64,000 nucleotides of DNA from JBMONI01 sp049324575 (lineage in GTDB: Bacteria; Omnitrophota; Omnitrophia; Omnitrophales; Aquincolibacteriaceae): assembly GCA_049324575.1 (NCBI GenBank), contig JBMONI010000016.1, positions 186,001 through 250,000 of the forward strand, in the 5' to 3' direction. This document shows, piece after piece, positions 15,902 through 24,712 of the stretch. Both the position numbers and the translations under genes were made by a program. The notes under the pieces are model-generated. The model was not told where the DNA came from. It ran no database searches and saw nothing but the letters and a program-made list of their open reading frames with translations. Each line of letters opens with the position of its first letter. The first letter of the stretch is position 1.

Positions 15902-17179
15902 TCAGGACAGGGCGATCTCTTTTTCGCCGAATTCCGCGATCTTGGCCGCGAACGCTACCATGAACCGCGCCGCTTGCGCTCCGTCGATCACGCGGTGATC
16001 GTAGGAGAGGGCCGCCGGCAGAAGAAGCGCCGTTTTCACAGTTCCGTCCCGCACCACGGGCGCCTCGTAACCCCGGCCGAGCCCAAGGATCGCGACCTCC
16101 GGAAGATTGATGATCGGCGTAAAATGCTTGCCGCCGACCGCTCCCTGGTTCGATACCGTGAAAGTCCCGCCCTGCATTTCCTCGATCGTAAGTTTGCGGG
16201 TCCGCGCCTTTTCGGCCACGGCCTGAAGCTCGAGGCAGACCTCGAGGAGGCTTTTCTTGTCCGCATCCCGGATCACCGGCACGAAAAGGCCGTGTTCGGT
16301 ATCGACGGCGATCCCGAGATGATAGTACTCTTTGTAAATGATCTCATGCGAAGCCGGGTCCAGGCTTGCGTTGAAGTCCGGGAGCTCTTTCAGCACGGAC
16401 GGCAACAGCTTGAGGAGGACCGCGGTCAGCGTAAGTTTCGCGTTCTTTTTTTCGTAATCCTGCGCAAATTTTTTCCGCAGTTCGGCGAGTTTCCCGATCT
16501 CGAGATCGTCGAATTGCGTCACGCGCGGAACCTCCCTGGCCGATTCCGACATCGCCTGAGCGATCGTGCGGCGGAGCTGAGACATCGGCTTTCGGATCAC
16601 CGGCCCCCATTTCGAGAAGTCGATCGTTTTCGGCGCGGCTTTGCCCCTCCCTTCCGCGCTTTCGGCTCCCGTCAGCGCGATGTTCTGCAAATACTGGACA
16701 TAAGTCCGCAGATCGGCCATCGTCACACGCCCGCCGGGATCCGTTCCGCGCACGCGCGTAAGGTCGATCCCGAGATCGCGGGCAAGCTTACGGACCGTGG
16801 GCGAGGCCGGCGGAGGGAATCCCGCACCGGAGGAATAACTTTGCACAGGAGCGGCCACCGGAGCCGCAGCCGGAACAGGGGGAGCGGGCCTTGCGGCCGC
16901 CGGATTTTTTTCGGCAGGCGCCGGACTCTCTTTGGGCGCGAAAACGCCAGCGGCCCCGATCGAAAGCAGGACCGCGCCTACGTTCACCGCATCGCCTTCC
17001 TTGACAAGAACTTTCGAGACCGTGCCGCTTTCCGGGGCCGGAATGGCTGCCACCGCTTTATTGCTTTCGATCTCGGCCACGGTCTGGCCTTTTTCGACCC
17101 GGTCGCCGGCCTTCACACGGACCGCGACCACGGTCCCGGCTTCTACGCCTTCGGCTAATTGCGGAACACGGATATCCAT
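15902..17179 (-). CDS. aceF: Pyruvate dehydrogenase E2, dihydrolipoyl acetyltransferase
   Basis: 425 aa. One N-terminal lipoyl domain (residues 1-78; lipoylated Lys in ESNKA), an Ala/Pro-rich swinging arm, a peripheral-subunit-binding domain (SPTVRKLARDLGIDLTRVRG) and a C-terminal catalytic domain with the His and Asp of SYDHRVIDG. It transfers acetyl from E1-bound hydroxyethyl-TPP to CoA. Many E2 partners of homodimeric E1 carry two or three lipoyl domains; this has one. Start at 17179 gives the exact lipoyl-domain N-terminus and follows a GGAG site. It lies 23 nt downstream of aceE. Confidence 0.96.
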   Translation of the reverse strand: MDIRVPQLAEGVEAGTVVAVRVKAGDRVEKGQTVAEIESNKAVAAIPAPESGTVSKVLVKEGDAVNVGAVLLSIGAAGVFAPKESPAPAEKNPAAARPAPPVPAAAPVAAPVQSYSSGAGFPPPASPTVRKLARDLGIDLTRVRGTDPGGRVTMADLRTYVQYLQNIALTGAESAEGRGKAAPKTIDFSKWGPVIRKPMSQLRRTIAQAMSESAREVPRVTQFDDLEIGKLAELRKKFAQDYEKKNAKLTLTAVLLKLLPSVLKELPDFNASLDPASHEIIYKEYYHLGIAVDTEHGLFVPVIRDADKKSLLEVCLELQAVAEKARTRKLTIEEMQGGTFTVSNQGAVGGKHFTPIINLPEVAILGLGRGYEAPVVRDGTVKTALLLPAALSYDHRVIDGAQAARFMVAFAAKIAEFGEKEIALS

Positions 17180-17202
17180 GGCTCTGTTGGCTCCTTCAAA
17201 AG

Positions 17203-19851
17203 TTAATGGACCAGGATCGGATGGACCTTGTCGGGATCGATCTTGAGGTCCTTGATCGCCGAAGCGGCTTTCGAACGTTCGATCAGGCCCTTTTCGGCCA
17301 TCGCATAGAGGACCGCGACCGCCGTGCATTCGGCATCGACCTCGAAGAACCGGCGCAGGTTCTCGCGCGTTTCACTGCGCCCGAAACCCTCGGTCCCGAG
17401 ACTGAAAAGACCGCCCGGCACCCATGGGGCGATCTGGTCCGATACGATCTTCATATTATCCGAAACCGCGACAAAGGTCCCTTTTTCTTTTTCGAGGATC
17501 TGTTCGAGATAGGAACGCTTCGGCGCCGCCTCCGGATGCAGCATGTTCCAACGGCGGCAATTCAAAGCGTCGGTCCGGAGCTGTTTATAGCTCGTCGCGC
17601 TCCAGACATCGGCCGAAACACCGTAACGGACGAGGATCTCCTGCGCCCGAAGCGCCGCATGGATCAGGGTCCCGCTCCCCAGGAGATGGGCCTTGTGCGC
17701 GAGCCCTTCCTGGCCTTTACGGAAACGGTACAGGCCTTTCAAAATGCCCTCTTCGCTCCCCGCCGGCATTTCCGGCATCGGATAATTTTCGTTATGGAGC
17801 GTCAGGTAATAGAAAACATCTTCGCCGTTCTGATACATCCGCCGAAGGCCCTCCTTGAGGATCGCGGCGATCTCGAAGGCGAACCCCGGATCATAGGCCA
17901 AAAGCGAAGGGATGGCGCTCGCGAGAAGATGGCTGTGGCCGTCCTGGTGCTGCAGGCCTTCGCCGTTCAAAGTCGTGCGGCCGGCCGTGCCCCCGAGCAG
18001 GAATCCGCGCGCGCGGATATCGCCGGCAAGCCACATGAGGTCTCCGATCCGCTGGAAGCCGAACATGGAGTAATAGATGTAAAAAGGAATCATCGGTTTC
18101 TGAAGGCTCGCGTAAGAGGTCGCGGCCGTGACGAAGGAGGACATGGCCCCGGCTTCCGTGATGCCCTCTTCCAGCAGTTGCCCGGACTCGTCCTCCTTAT
18201 AATAAAGGAGTGTATCGCTGTCGACGGGCTCATAGAGCTGGCCTTTGGAGGAAAAGATCCCGTAGGAGCGGAAGAGCGCGTCCATTCCGAACGTGCGCGC
18301 TTCGTCGGGAATGATCGGAACGACGCGCGGGCCGATCGCTTTGTCGGCAAGCAGTTTCGTGAGGATCCGGACAAAAGCCATGGTGGTCGAAGCGGCCAGG
18401 GCGCCCGACCCTTTCCGGAACTCGTCAAAAAGGTCCTCCGAGGCCGGCGCCAGCTTTTCCAGGGAGACCTCGCGCTTCGGAAGGAATCCGCCGAGGGCCT
18501 GCCGGCGCTCCATCAAATAACGGCACTCGGGGCTGTCCGTGCCAGGCCGGTAGAACGGTGTTTCGGCGATCACTTCATCGGAGATCGGAACGTTGAAGCG
18601 CTTGCGGAATTCGCGCAGTTCCTTTTCATTGAGCTTTTTCTGCTGGTGCGTGATGTTACGTCCCTCCCCGGCTTCGCCGAGGCCGTAGCCCTTGACGGTC
18701 TTCGCCAGGATCACCGTCGGCTGGCCGTGATGCTCGGTCGCGGCCTTGAAAGCATTGTAGACCTTCTGAGGATCGTGCCCGCCGCGGAGCATTTTCCTCA
18801 AGTCGTCGTCGCTTAAAGGATTGACCATCTCGAGAAGTTCAGGATGCGTCCCGAAGAAGTGGCGGCGGATATAACTTCCCGGAGCGACCGTGTATTTCTG
18901 GTAATCGCCGTCCACGGCCTCCGACATGCGCTTGAGGAGAAGCCCCTTGTGGTCTTTGGCGAGAAGCGCATCCCAGTCGGAGCCCCAGATCAGTTTGATC
19001 ACGTTCCATCCGGCCCCGCGAAAAAGCCCTTCGAGCTCCTGGATGATCTTTCCGTTCCCCCGCACCGGCCCGTCGAGACGCTGGAGATTGCAGTTGACGA
19101 CCCAGATCAAACGGTCCAGGCCTTCGCGGCTAGCCACCGTCAACGCTCCGAGCGTTTCAGGCTCGTCCGATTCGCCGTCACCGACGAAGCACCAGACATT
19201 CGGCTCTTCTTTGGCGAGGAATCCGCGCGCTTTCATGTAACGGATAAAACGGGCCTGGTAAATGGAGAGGATAGGCCCAAGCCCCATCGAGACCGTCGGG
19301 AACTGCCAGAAATCCGGCATGAGGTAGGGATGAGGATACGAGGAAAGTCCGCCGCCCGGCGCAAGCTCCTGGCGAAAATGGTGAAGCTGTTTGGCGCTAA
19401 GGCGATGTTCAAGGAAGGCCCTTGCGTAATTCCCAGGCGACGCATGCCCCTGGAAAAAGATCAGATCCGCGTAGCGTTTTTCATTACCCGCGTGAAAAAA
19501 ATGATTGAAGCCGACTTCGTAGAGCGTCGCCAGCGACGCGTAGGTCGAGATATGGCCGCCCAGCCCTTCGTGAAAACGGTTTGCCTGGACCACCATCGCC
19601 ATCGCGTTCCAGCGGACAAAACTCTTGATGCGCCGTTCGATCTCGCGGTCGCCGGGATAGGGCACTTCCTCTTCCGGGGGGATCGTATTCACATAAGGGG
19701 TCGTGACCAACGAGCCCAGATCGACGCCGGCCGTTCTCAGCTCCGTGACAAGCTTATCCGACACAAGACGGATCGGGTCCTGGCCCTTGTGCGCCTGGAT
19801 ATAGCGCACAATATGTTCGAGCGAACGCAGAAAATCTTCACTGGTCGTCAT
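17203..19851 (-). CDS. aceE: Pyruvate dehydrogenase E1, homodimeric type
   Basis: 882 aa, the length of E. coli-type AceE rather than split E1 alpha/beta. It decarboxylates pyruvate with TPP and acetylates the E2 lipoyl group. The TPP/Mg motif is GDGESDEPE followed by NCNLQRLDGPVRGN; other family landmarks are HEGLGGHISTYAS, HPYLMPDFWQFPTVSMGLGP and, late in the protein, TEGFGRSETRENLRRFFEVD. It is the first gene of the E1-E2-E3 operon. The divergent lipoate ligase gene fits, because E2 needs lipoate. Confidence 0.97.
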   Translation of the reverse strand: MTTSEDFLRSLEHIVRYIQAHKGQDPIRLVSDKLVTELRTAGVDLGSLVTTPYVNTIPPEEEVPYPGDREIERRIKSFVRWNAMAMVVQANRFHEGLGGHISTYASLATLYEVGFNHFFHAGNEKRYADLIFFQGHASPGNYARAFLEHRLSAKQLHHFRQELAPGGGLSSYPHPYLMPDFWQFPTVSMGLGPILSIYQARFIRYMKARGFLAKEEPNVWCFVGDGESDEPETLGALTVASREGLDRLIWVVNCNLQRLDGPVRGNGKIIQELEGLFRGAGWNVIKLIWGSDWDALLAKDHKGLLLKRMSEAVDGDYQKYTVAPGSYIRRHFFGTHPELLEMVNPLSDDDLRKMLRGGHDPQKVYNAFKAATEHHGQPTVILAKTVKGYGLGEAGEGRNITHQQKKLNEKELREFRKRFNVPISDEVIAETPFYRPGTDSPECRYLMERRQALGGFLPKREVSLEKLAPASEDLFDEFRKGSGALAASTTMAFVRILTKLLADKAIGPRVVPIIPDEARTFGMDALFRSYGIFSSKGQLYEPVDSDTLLYYKEDESGQLLEEGITEAGAMSSFVTAATSYASLQKPMIPFYIYYSMFGFQRIGDLMWLAGDIRARGFLLGGTAGRTTLNGEGLQHQDGHSHLLASAIPSLLAYDPGFAFEIAAILKEGLRRMYQNGEDVFYYLTLHNENYPMPEMPAGSEEGILKGLYRFRKGQEGLAHKAHLLGSGTLIHAALRAQEILVRYGVSADVWSATSYKQLRTDALNCRRWNMLHPEAAPKRSYLEQILEKEKGTFVAVSDNMKIVSDQIAPWVPGGLFSLGTEGFGRSETRENLRRFFEVDAECTAVAVLYAMAEKGLIERSKAASAIKDLKIDPDKVHPILVH

Positions 19852-19960
19852 CGTCCAAAACTCCCTAACTTAAGCTCCGCCAGAGGGTTATCCTTCGAAC
19901 GAGATATTTTGCCATACCTGTAAAGCCACGCTCCCGGGATAGGCCCAGCGGGCATTTTAG

Positions 19961-19966
19961 TATAAA
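19961..19966 (+). promoter_or_regulatory. -10-like element before lipoate ligase
   Basis: TATAAA ends 10 nt before the ATG at 19977. No Shine-Dalgarno is visible in that gap, consistent with a near-leaderless mRNA. No convincing -35. Confidence 0.3.
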
Positions 19967-19976
19967 ATGAGCGCCG

Positions 19977-20696
19977 ATGAAATATCTCGATTTGAGTTTT
20001 CCATCTCCCGAAGAGAACCTCGCCTGCGATGAAGCCCTGCTCGCAGGGGCGGAAAAGCACGAAGGGCCGGAGATCCTTCGTTTTTGGGAATCCCCGAAGG
20101 ACTTTGCGGTCGCCGGTTTTTCAGACAAGACGGGAGAAACACTCGAATTGGACCGCTGCCGGGAAGCCCGCCTTCCGATCCTTCGCCGTCCGAGCGGCGG
20201 CTCCACCGTGCTCCAAGGCCCGGGCTGCCTCAATTACGCACTGATCCTTTCCCTCCCCGCGCGACCCGAATGCAGTACGCTTGAAAGAACGAACCGCTAT
20301 GTGCTCAACCGCCACCGGGAAGCTTTGCAGCCCTTCTTCGCGCAAGAAATCCGCATCGAAGGGATCAGCGATCTTTGCTTGGGCGATCTCAAATTCTCCG
20401 GGAATGCTCAGCGCCGCGCTCGGAAATTCGTCCTTTTCCACGGGACCTTTCTCGTCGCTTTTGCGTTAAAAAAGATCGAGACCTTCCTGAAAATACCGCC
20501 TCGCCGTCCCTCTTATCGCCATGACCGATCGCATGGCTCTTTTCTCGTGAATCTCGGGATCGCCCCCGGCCTCCTGAAAGAGGTCCTGAAAAAAACCTGG
20601 GAAGCCGCATCCCCGTTGACGGATATCCCTTACGCGGAGATCGCCCGGCTCGCGCGCGAAAAGTACGGGGACCCCGCGTGGAATTTCAAACGCTGA
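19977..20696 (+). CDS. Lipoate-protein ligase A family protein
   Basis: 239 aa biotin/lipoate ligase fold. Signatures: RRPSGGSTVLQGPGCLNYAL (ligase substrate loop), the Lys of GDLKFSGNAQRR and LFHGTFL. It attaches lipoate or octanoate to carrier domains. It lacks the long C-terminal domain of full LplA and resembles the shorter LplA/LipM-type transferases; which reaction it performs cannot be decided here. It is divergent from the pyruvate dehydrogenase operon, whose E2 lipoyl domain is its likely target. Confidence 0.9.
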   Translation: MKYLDLSFPSPEENLACDEALLAGAEKHEGPEILRFWESPKDFAVAGFSDKTGETLELDRCREARLPILRRPSGGSTVLQGPGCLNYALILSLPARPECSTLERTNRYVLNRHREALQPFFAQEIRIEGISDLCLGDLKFSGNAQRRARKFVLFHGTFLVAFALKKIETFLKIPPRRPSYRHDRSHGSFLVNLGIAPGLLKEVLKKTWEAASPLTDIPYAEIARLAREKYGDPAWNFKR

Positions 20697-20721
20697 AAAA
20701 GAAAGGATCGGGCGGGTCCGG

Positions 20722-21750
20722 TCAGGAACGGACCGCGGGGGACGGGGACTCCTCCACCGCTTCGGCGCTCACCTTGATCTCGGAAACAAGTTTCGGATAA
20801 CTCGCTTCGCCTTTGGGCTGAAAGACGATCTTGAACCAGAGGGCGCCGCCTGGATAATAGAACGCTGCACTGTCTTCGAGGCCGGTTGCGTCATATTTCG
20901 TCTCGACCCAAAGCTGGCCGTTGATGTAATGCAGCGCGCCGTCCCCCGAATGGCGTCCGTCCTGAAAAATCTGCTGGGCCATCAAGGTGCCGTCCGGATA
21001 ATAGAATCTCACCTCCCCGTGCGGGATCCCGTTCTTGAGATACCATTCTGAGCTCATGCGTCCATCTTGATAAAAGGTTTTGACCGAGTTCGCCCCGTCC
21101 TTCGAAAAACCCCAATCGCTCATCGGACGGCCTTCGGCATCGTAGGCCTTGAAATATCCGCTCCCGGACAACTGGTCGAATTGGGTCCCCAAAGCCGGCT
21201 TGCCGCCGAACGAATAAAGGCAGGGAGGGGTTTTCACGACGCCCTCTTCCTCATGAAGCTCGGCCCAGACCTCCCCATCCTCATAAAAAACCTTCCACGC
21301 AGAACTTCGCACCCCTTTTTCATAGAGGACCTGGGTCCATAATTTCCCGGTCGGATAGAAACTCCGCCAGGTCCCGTTCAACCGGCCTTCCCGGAACTGG
21401 ATCTCCATCCAGAGCTCTCCGGTCTTGTAATAAGTGCGCAACACCCCGGATTTGAGATCGGCCCCGAAGGTCCATTGGGCGCTGATCGCGCCCGAGACAT
21501 AATAAGAAAGGTCTTCCCCGGGCTTGAGCGGCATTTGGGACGGAGCGGAGGGAGGGGGTTCGACTTTTTTGACGGAAACGGCGAGTTCACGGATCGGTTC
21601 GACTTGAGCCGTTTGCGTAATTACAGGCTTCGGCGGCACGGCGGGTTTTTTCTCAAGACTCTTCTGGGAACGGTTCTGGGTCGGATAGATCAAGATTGCG
21701 AGTACGATCACCGCAAAGCCAATGCCGACCACGGTGAGGATCTTTTTCAT
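20722..21750 (-). CDS. Membrane-anchored protein with MORN-2-like repeats
   Basis: 342 aa. One N-terminal membrane helix (residues 4-21), a Lys/Pro-rich linker, then about eight beta repeats of the form YY.tGeLW.e..f..Gr..G, for example TYYKTGELWMEIQFREG and SFYPTGKLWTQVLYEKG. These resemble the MORN variant found in YwqK-type proteins. It probably lies in the periplasm as an extended beta sheet; no enzymatic residues stand out. It follows the FecR-domain gene by 22 nt in the same direction, so the two probably form an envelope operon. Confidence 0.75.
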   Translation of the reverse strand: MKKILTVVGIGFAVIVLAILIYPTQNRSQKSLEKKPAVPPKPVITQTAQVEPIRELAVSVKKVEPPPSAPSQMPLKPGEDLSYYVSGAISAQWTFGADLKSGVLRTYYKTGELWMEIQFREGRLNGTWRSFYPTGKLWTQVLYEKGVRSSAWKVFYEDGEVWAELHEEEGVVKTPPCLYSFGGKPALGTQFDQLSGSGYFKAYDAEGRPMSDWGFSKDGANSVKTFYQDGRMSSEWYLKNGIPHGEVRFYYPDGTLMAQQIFQDGRHSGDGALHYINGQLWVETKYDATGLEDSAAFYYPGGALWFKIVFQPKGEASYPKLVSEIKVSAEAVEESPSPAVRS

Positions 21751-21772
21751 AAAGCAAGAGGACCTTGAGGGA

Positions 21773-23023
21773 TCAAGAAGGTACAGGGACGGTCGCGGGG
21801 ACCGTTTCTTCGGAGACCACCGCTTCGGCCACCGCTTCCGGCTCGGGCAAGCTCAGATCGACATCAGCCATTTGCAGGGCGCCTTTTTTGAACTCCCCGA
21901 CCTGCACATGCGTGAACACAAAGGCCACTTCATCGATCAGCGTTTCTTTTTTCAGATGGAACTTGAACGCGTGATCCGTCCATTCATGGCGGATCATTTT
22001 TGCCGCGAACGCCCGGATGACCTGCCCTTTGGATTTAAGCTCCACCCGGAACGCCGCCGGGAAGTCCTCCCCCGGAATGCGGCGGGTCCTGAATTTCAGG
22101 ACCCCGTACTTGGAAAGGTCGAAGTTGCGGGTCTTGATATACATCCCGACGAACGATCCCCGGGGAAACACGTCATAGCTGAGATTGAGGAAAACACGGC
22201 CGGTCATCGGGTCGCGGATGAACTCGCGTTCCATAAAACCGAATTTCGGGACATAAAAGGTCCCGTGATCGAACACATACTCGCTGAAAAGAACGCCGCC
22301 CTCTTTGGAAAGATCGAGCTGGCGGGCCTCGGAGGCCGCCGTTTTTTCGATCAATTCATAGGCTTCCTTCATCAGATCCCAGTCCTCCCGGGAGATTTTG
22401 ATCGGAGTCTGGGTCGCTTTCCCCTTGACCAGTTCGATGCTTTGGAGGTTTTTCAGTTTGAATTTGCGCTGGGCAAAACCTTTTTGACCGATCGTCATAT
22501 GGCCCTGCAGCAATCCGAGCCAGGCGCGTTCCTGATCCGGATTATATTCCACGCGGAAAAGGCTGCCGCGGACCGAAGCCACACTGATCGGAGTCGTGAT
22601 CTCAAGAAGGTCCTGAGCGGAATAACCTTTACCGGTCGAACCCAGCAAAGCCCCCTTCATCAGATGAAGCCGGTAATTGGTCTTGGTCGTGATCGCTTTC
22701 GGCGGCTTGTTCTCAAGGACCGTGTCTTCTTTGACGCGCACATTGATCTTTCCCTGGACACGAAAATCGACTTCCTCGCCCGCATCCGTTCGGATGGAAT
22801 CATTGATCTTGAAAAGATCGCCGCGATTGAGGGGCTTCCAAGCCTTCTCTTCGTCGGAATAGATCTCGGGCGAGCCGACGAACTGGGTTACTTCAAAGAC
22901 ATCCGGCGGAAGCGGACGCATCATGAAAAAATAGAGGTAGGTGATAAGCGCGAGGGCGAGGATCACAAATCCCCATATCCATAATCCCGCTTGAGATTGG
23001 ACTTTAACTCTTTGAGCATTCAT
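21773..23023 (-). CDS. FecR-domain membrane protein
   Basis: 416 aa. An N-terminal membrane helix (residues about 14-34) precedes a FecR-type beta domain: VFEVTQFVGSPEIY, the WKPLNRGDLFKINDSIRTD segment and VASVRGSLFRVEYN are typical. The C-terminal 170 residues look like a jelly-roll carbohydrate-binding-like domain (FRVELKSKGQVIRAF). In this architecture FecR domains are usually structural rather than sigma regulators; no sigma or anti-sigma gene is adjacent. A TATAAT ends 5 nt before the ATG, so translation is probably leaderless. Confidence 0.82.
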   Translation of the reverse strand: MNAQRVKVQSQAGLWIWGFVILALALITYLYFFMMRPLPPDVFEVTQFVGSPEIYSDEEKAWKPLNRGDLFKINDSIRTDAGEEVDFRVQGKINVRVKEDTVLENKPPKAITTKTNYRLHLMKGALLGSTGKGYSAQDLLEITTPISVASVRGSLFRVEYNPDQERAWLGLLQGHMTIGQKGFAQRKFKLKNLQSIELVKGKATQTPIKISREDWDLMKEAYELIEKTAASEARQLDLSKEGGVLFSEYVFDHGTFYVPKFGFMEREFIRDPMTGRVFLNLSYDVFPRGSFVGMYIKTRNFDLSKYGVLKFRTRRIPGEDFPAAFRVELKSKGQVIRAFAAKMIRHEWTDHAFKFHLKKETLIDEVAFVFTHVQVGEFKKGALQMADVDLSLPEPEAVAEAVVSEETVPATVPVPS

Positions 23024-23028
23024 GGCGT

Positions 23029-23034
23029 ATTATA
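23029..23034 (-). promoter_or_regulatory. -10 element adjoining FecR-gene start
   Basis: Perfect minus-strand TATAAT, 5 nt from the ATG at 23023. It implies a leaderless mRNA. The -35 region is not recognisable. Confidence 0.45.
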
Positions 23035-23067
23035 CTCCCGGAAACAAAAAAAAATAAAGAATTTCTA

Positions 23068-23484
23068 TTATTCGCCAATGACTTTCACGAGGACCCGTTT
23101 CCGGCGTTGTCCGTCGAATTCCCCATAGAAAATCTGCTCCCAAGGCCCGAAATCAAGCTTTCCCCCCGTAATAGCAGCCACCACTTCCCGGCCAAAAAGC
23201 TGCCTTTTCAGGTGGGCGTCGCCATTATCTTCCCCGGTCTGATGGTGGCGGTATCCCTTCGGATCATAGGGGGCTAGTTTCTCCAGGAAAACCTCAAAAT
23301 CATGGTGCAGGCCCGGTTCATCATCATTGATGAAACAGCTTGCCGTAATATGCATGGCATTGACGAGCACGAGTCCTTCGCGGACCCCGGACTTTTTCAC
23401 GATCCTTTCGACCTCAGCAGTGATATTGATGAATTCACGGCGTTTTTCAGTCTGGAACCAGATCTCTTCGCGATAAGTTTTCAT
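23068..23484 (-). CDS. yjbQ: YjbQ/UPF0047 family protein
   Basis: 138 aa, exactly the size of the UPF0047/YjbQ family. Conserved stretches visible are HITASCFINDDEPGLHHDF, GEDNGDAHLKRQLFGREV and GPWEQIFYGEFDGQRRKRVLV. The conserved His, Asp and Asn residues form a metal or phosphate pocket; members have been reported with weak thiamine-phosphate synthase activity, and the true role is unsettled. The ATG overlaps the stop of the upstream CbiX gene (ATGA). Confidence 0.92.
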   Translation of the reverse strand: MKTYREEIWFQTEKRREFINITAEVERIVKKSGVREGLVLVNAMHITASCFINDDEPGLHHDFEVFLEKLAPYDPKGYRHHQTGEDNGDAHLKRQLFGREVVAAITGGKLDFGPWEQIFYGEFDGQRRKRVLVKVIGE

Positions 23485-23894
23485 GAGGCTTCTCCTTTGC
23501 GAATCTTGCGCGGCCGGCTCCGCCCACCCCGTTTTTGACGACGGATCATCTTTCGATAAACAAAGACAAGGTCCCGGGAAAGCCCGAGTGCGGGCAGGAC
23601 TTTGAAACAGATCCCGTTATATTTTCCCCGGGCACGACGGACGAGCGCGGGAATGTCCCGGAGGGTATGCCGTCCCGCGTTCAACAAATGGACAGCCACC
23701 GTGATCTCCTCGGCTTTCCGTTTCACGCAAGCCGCCACCGCTTCGGCGAAATCCGGTTTTGCGGTCCTGAGAAAAGCATGCCGGACGATCGCGAAACCGC
23801 ACCGCCGTCCGATCGCGCGCGCCAAACTTCGGACCTCACGCGCGGCGGCTGGAGAGCGGCTCCCGTGGGCAAGAACGATCAGGGCTTTTTTCAT
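23481..23894 (-). CDS. CbiX-type sirohydrochlorin chelatase-like protein
   Basis: 137 aa, the size of the short single-domain CbiX. ALIVLAHGSRSPAAAREV carries the family His (HGSR), and VHLLNAGRHTLRDIP the second conserved His. CbiX inserts cobalt or iron into sirohydrochlorin for cobalamin or siroheme. The C-terminus is strikingly basic (RRQKRGGRSRPRKIRK). No other tetrapyrrole gene is near. Start at 23894 is supported by AAGGAG; a longer frame to 23981 would overlap the divergent gene. Coupled to yjbQ. Confidence 0.85.
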   Translation of the reverse strand: MKKALIVLAHGSRSPAAAREVRSLARAIGRRCGFAIVRHAFLRTAKPDFAEAVAACVKRKAEEITVAVHLLNAGRHTLRDIPALVRRARGKYNGICFKVLPALGLSRDLVFVYRKMIRRQKRGGRSRPRKIRKGEAS

Positions 23895-23925
23895 CGGCAA
23901 ACTCCTTTTGGGTAAAATCGGAGGA

Positions 23926-23931
23926 TATGAT
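23926..23931 (+). promoter_or_regulatory. -10-like element before secreted duplicate-domain protein
   Basis: TATGAT ends 11 nt before the ATG at 23943. The gap (taccatttttat) has no ribosome site, pointing to a near-leaderless mRNA. Confidence 0.3.
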
Positions 23932-23942
23932 ACCATTTTTAT

Positions 23943-24638
23943 ATGCAAACGCTCCCCCTTGTCCTCCTCCGCTGCGGGCAACCGCTCAGCCGTTTTTTGA
24001 AACTCCTTGGTTTGCTTGCAGGCGGATTCCTTTTACTGGCTTTTCCTCTCGAAGCCTCGATTACCAACGAAGGGAACCAGTCCGTCCAGCTGGTGTTCAA
24101 GAAAAAGAATGGGCTGACCGCCAGTGCCGTTCTGAACCCGAACCAGCTCCTGATCCCGCCAAGCGATACGGTCTCCATCACGGTGAAACCCCTAGGCCCC
24201 ACGCGTGGGGACGAAGAAGTCCTGATCAAAGTAGTCCAGCCTGACGGCGAAACTTCAGAGATTAAAACTTACGGGAGCACAGTGACGGTCGGCGAAGAAT
24301 TCGAAGAGGAATTGGTGGACGAAAAACCCACGATCCAGAACTTAAGCAACAATACCGTGATCGCGCTTATCGAGGAAAAGAAACGCCGTCTCAGGCGCCG
24401 GCTCTATCCGGGCGAGACGGTCGTCCTGCCCGACAACGCCGTTGCGGTCAGTCTGCGAGCAGACGGAAAGATCTGGGGCGATGAAAAGATCGAAGCAAAA
24501 GTCACGCTGACGGACGGCTCCTCCGAAACAATCAGCTCTTTCGGAAGCAAGATCAAGCTCGACGCCGAGGACGCGACGGAAGATTATCAGGTCCCCTCTT
24601 TTATTGGAAGCTCGCCCACGCCAGAACCAGCGGCCTGA
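23943..24638 (+). CDS. Secreted protein with two duplicated beta domains
   Basis: 231 aa. Hydrophobic N-terminus (residues about 15-38) ending near LEAS, likely a signal peptide. Residues 40-115 and about 128-210 are two copies of one domain: compare ITNEGNQSVQLVFKKK with IQNLSNNTVIALIEEKK, NPNQLLIPPSDTVSITV with YPGETVVLPDNAVAVSL, and ETSEIKTYGSTVTV with SETISSFGSKIKL. The fold looks all-beta. No family recognised, no enzymatic motif. It stands alone between divergent CbiX and the small gene at 24713. Confidence 0.75.
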   Translation: MQTLPLVLLRCGQPLSRFLKLLGLLAGGFLLLAFPLEASITNEGNQSVQLVFKKKNGLTASAVLNPNQLLIPPSDTVSITVKPLGPTRGDEEVLIKVVQPDGETSEIKTYGSTVTVGEEFEEELVDEKPTIQNLSNNTVIALIEEKKRRLRRRLYPGETVVLPDNAVAVSLRADGKIWGDEKIEAKVTLTDGSSETISSFGSKIKLDAEDATEDYQVPSFIGSSPTPEPAA

Positions 24639-24712
24639 AACAGGCACACTCCGATCCTTGCGCAGCCCCGGTTCCCGATCGGAGAATCCCGGATGCATCG
24701 CGCGCCTCGTCC

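Noticed and set aside
15464..17158. Long + strand open frame (564 codons) opposite the E2/E3 genes
   Set aside because: It is antisense to two unmistakable pyruvate dehydrogenase genes, its translation is Arg/His/Asp-rich with no domain, and it arises from the GC-rich third positions of the real genes.
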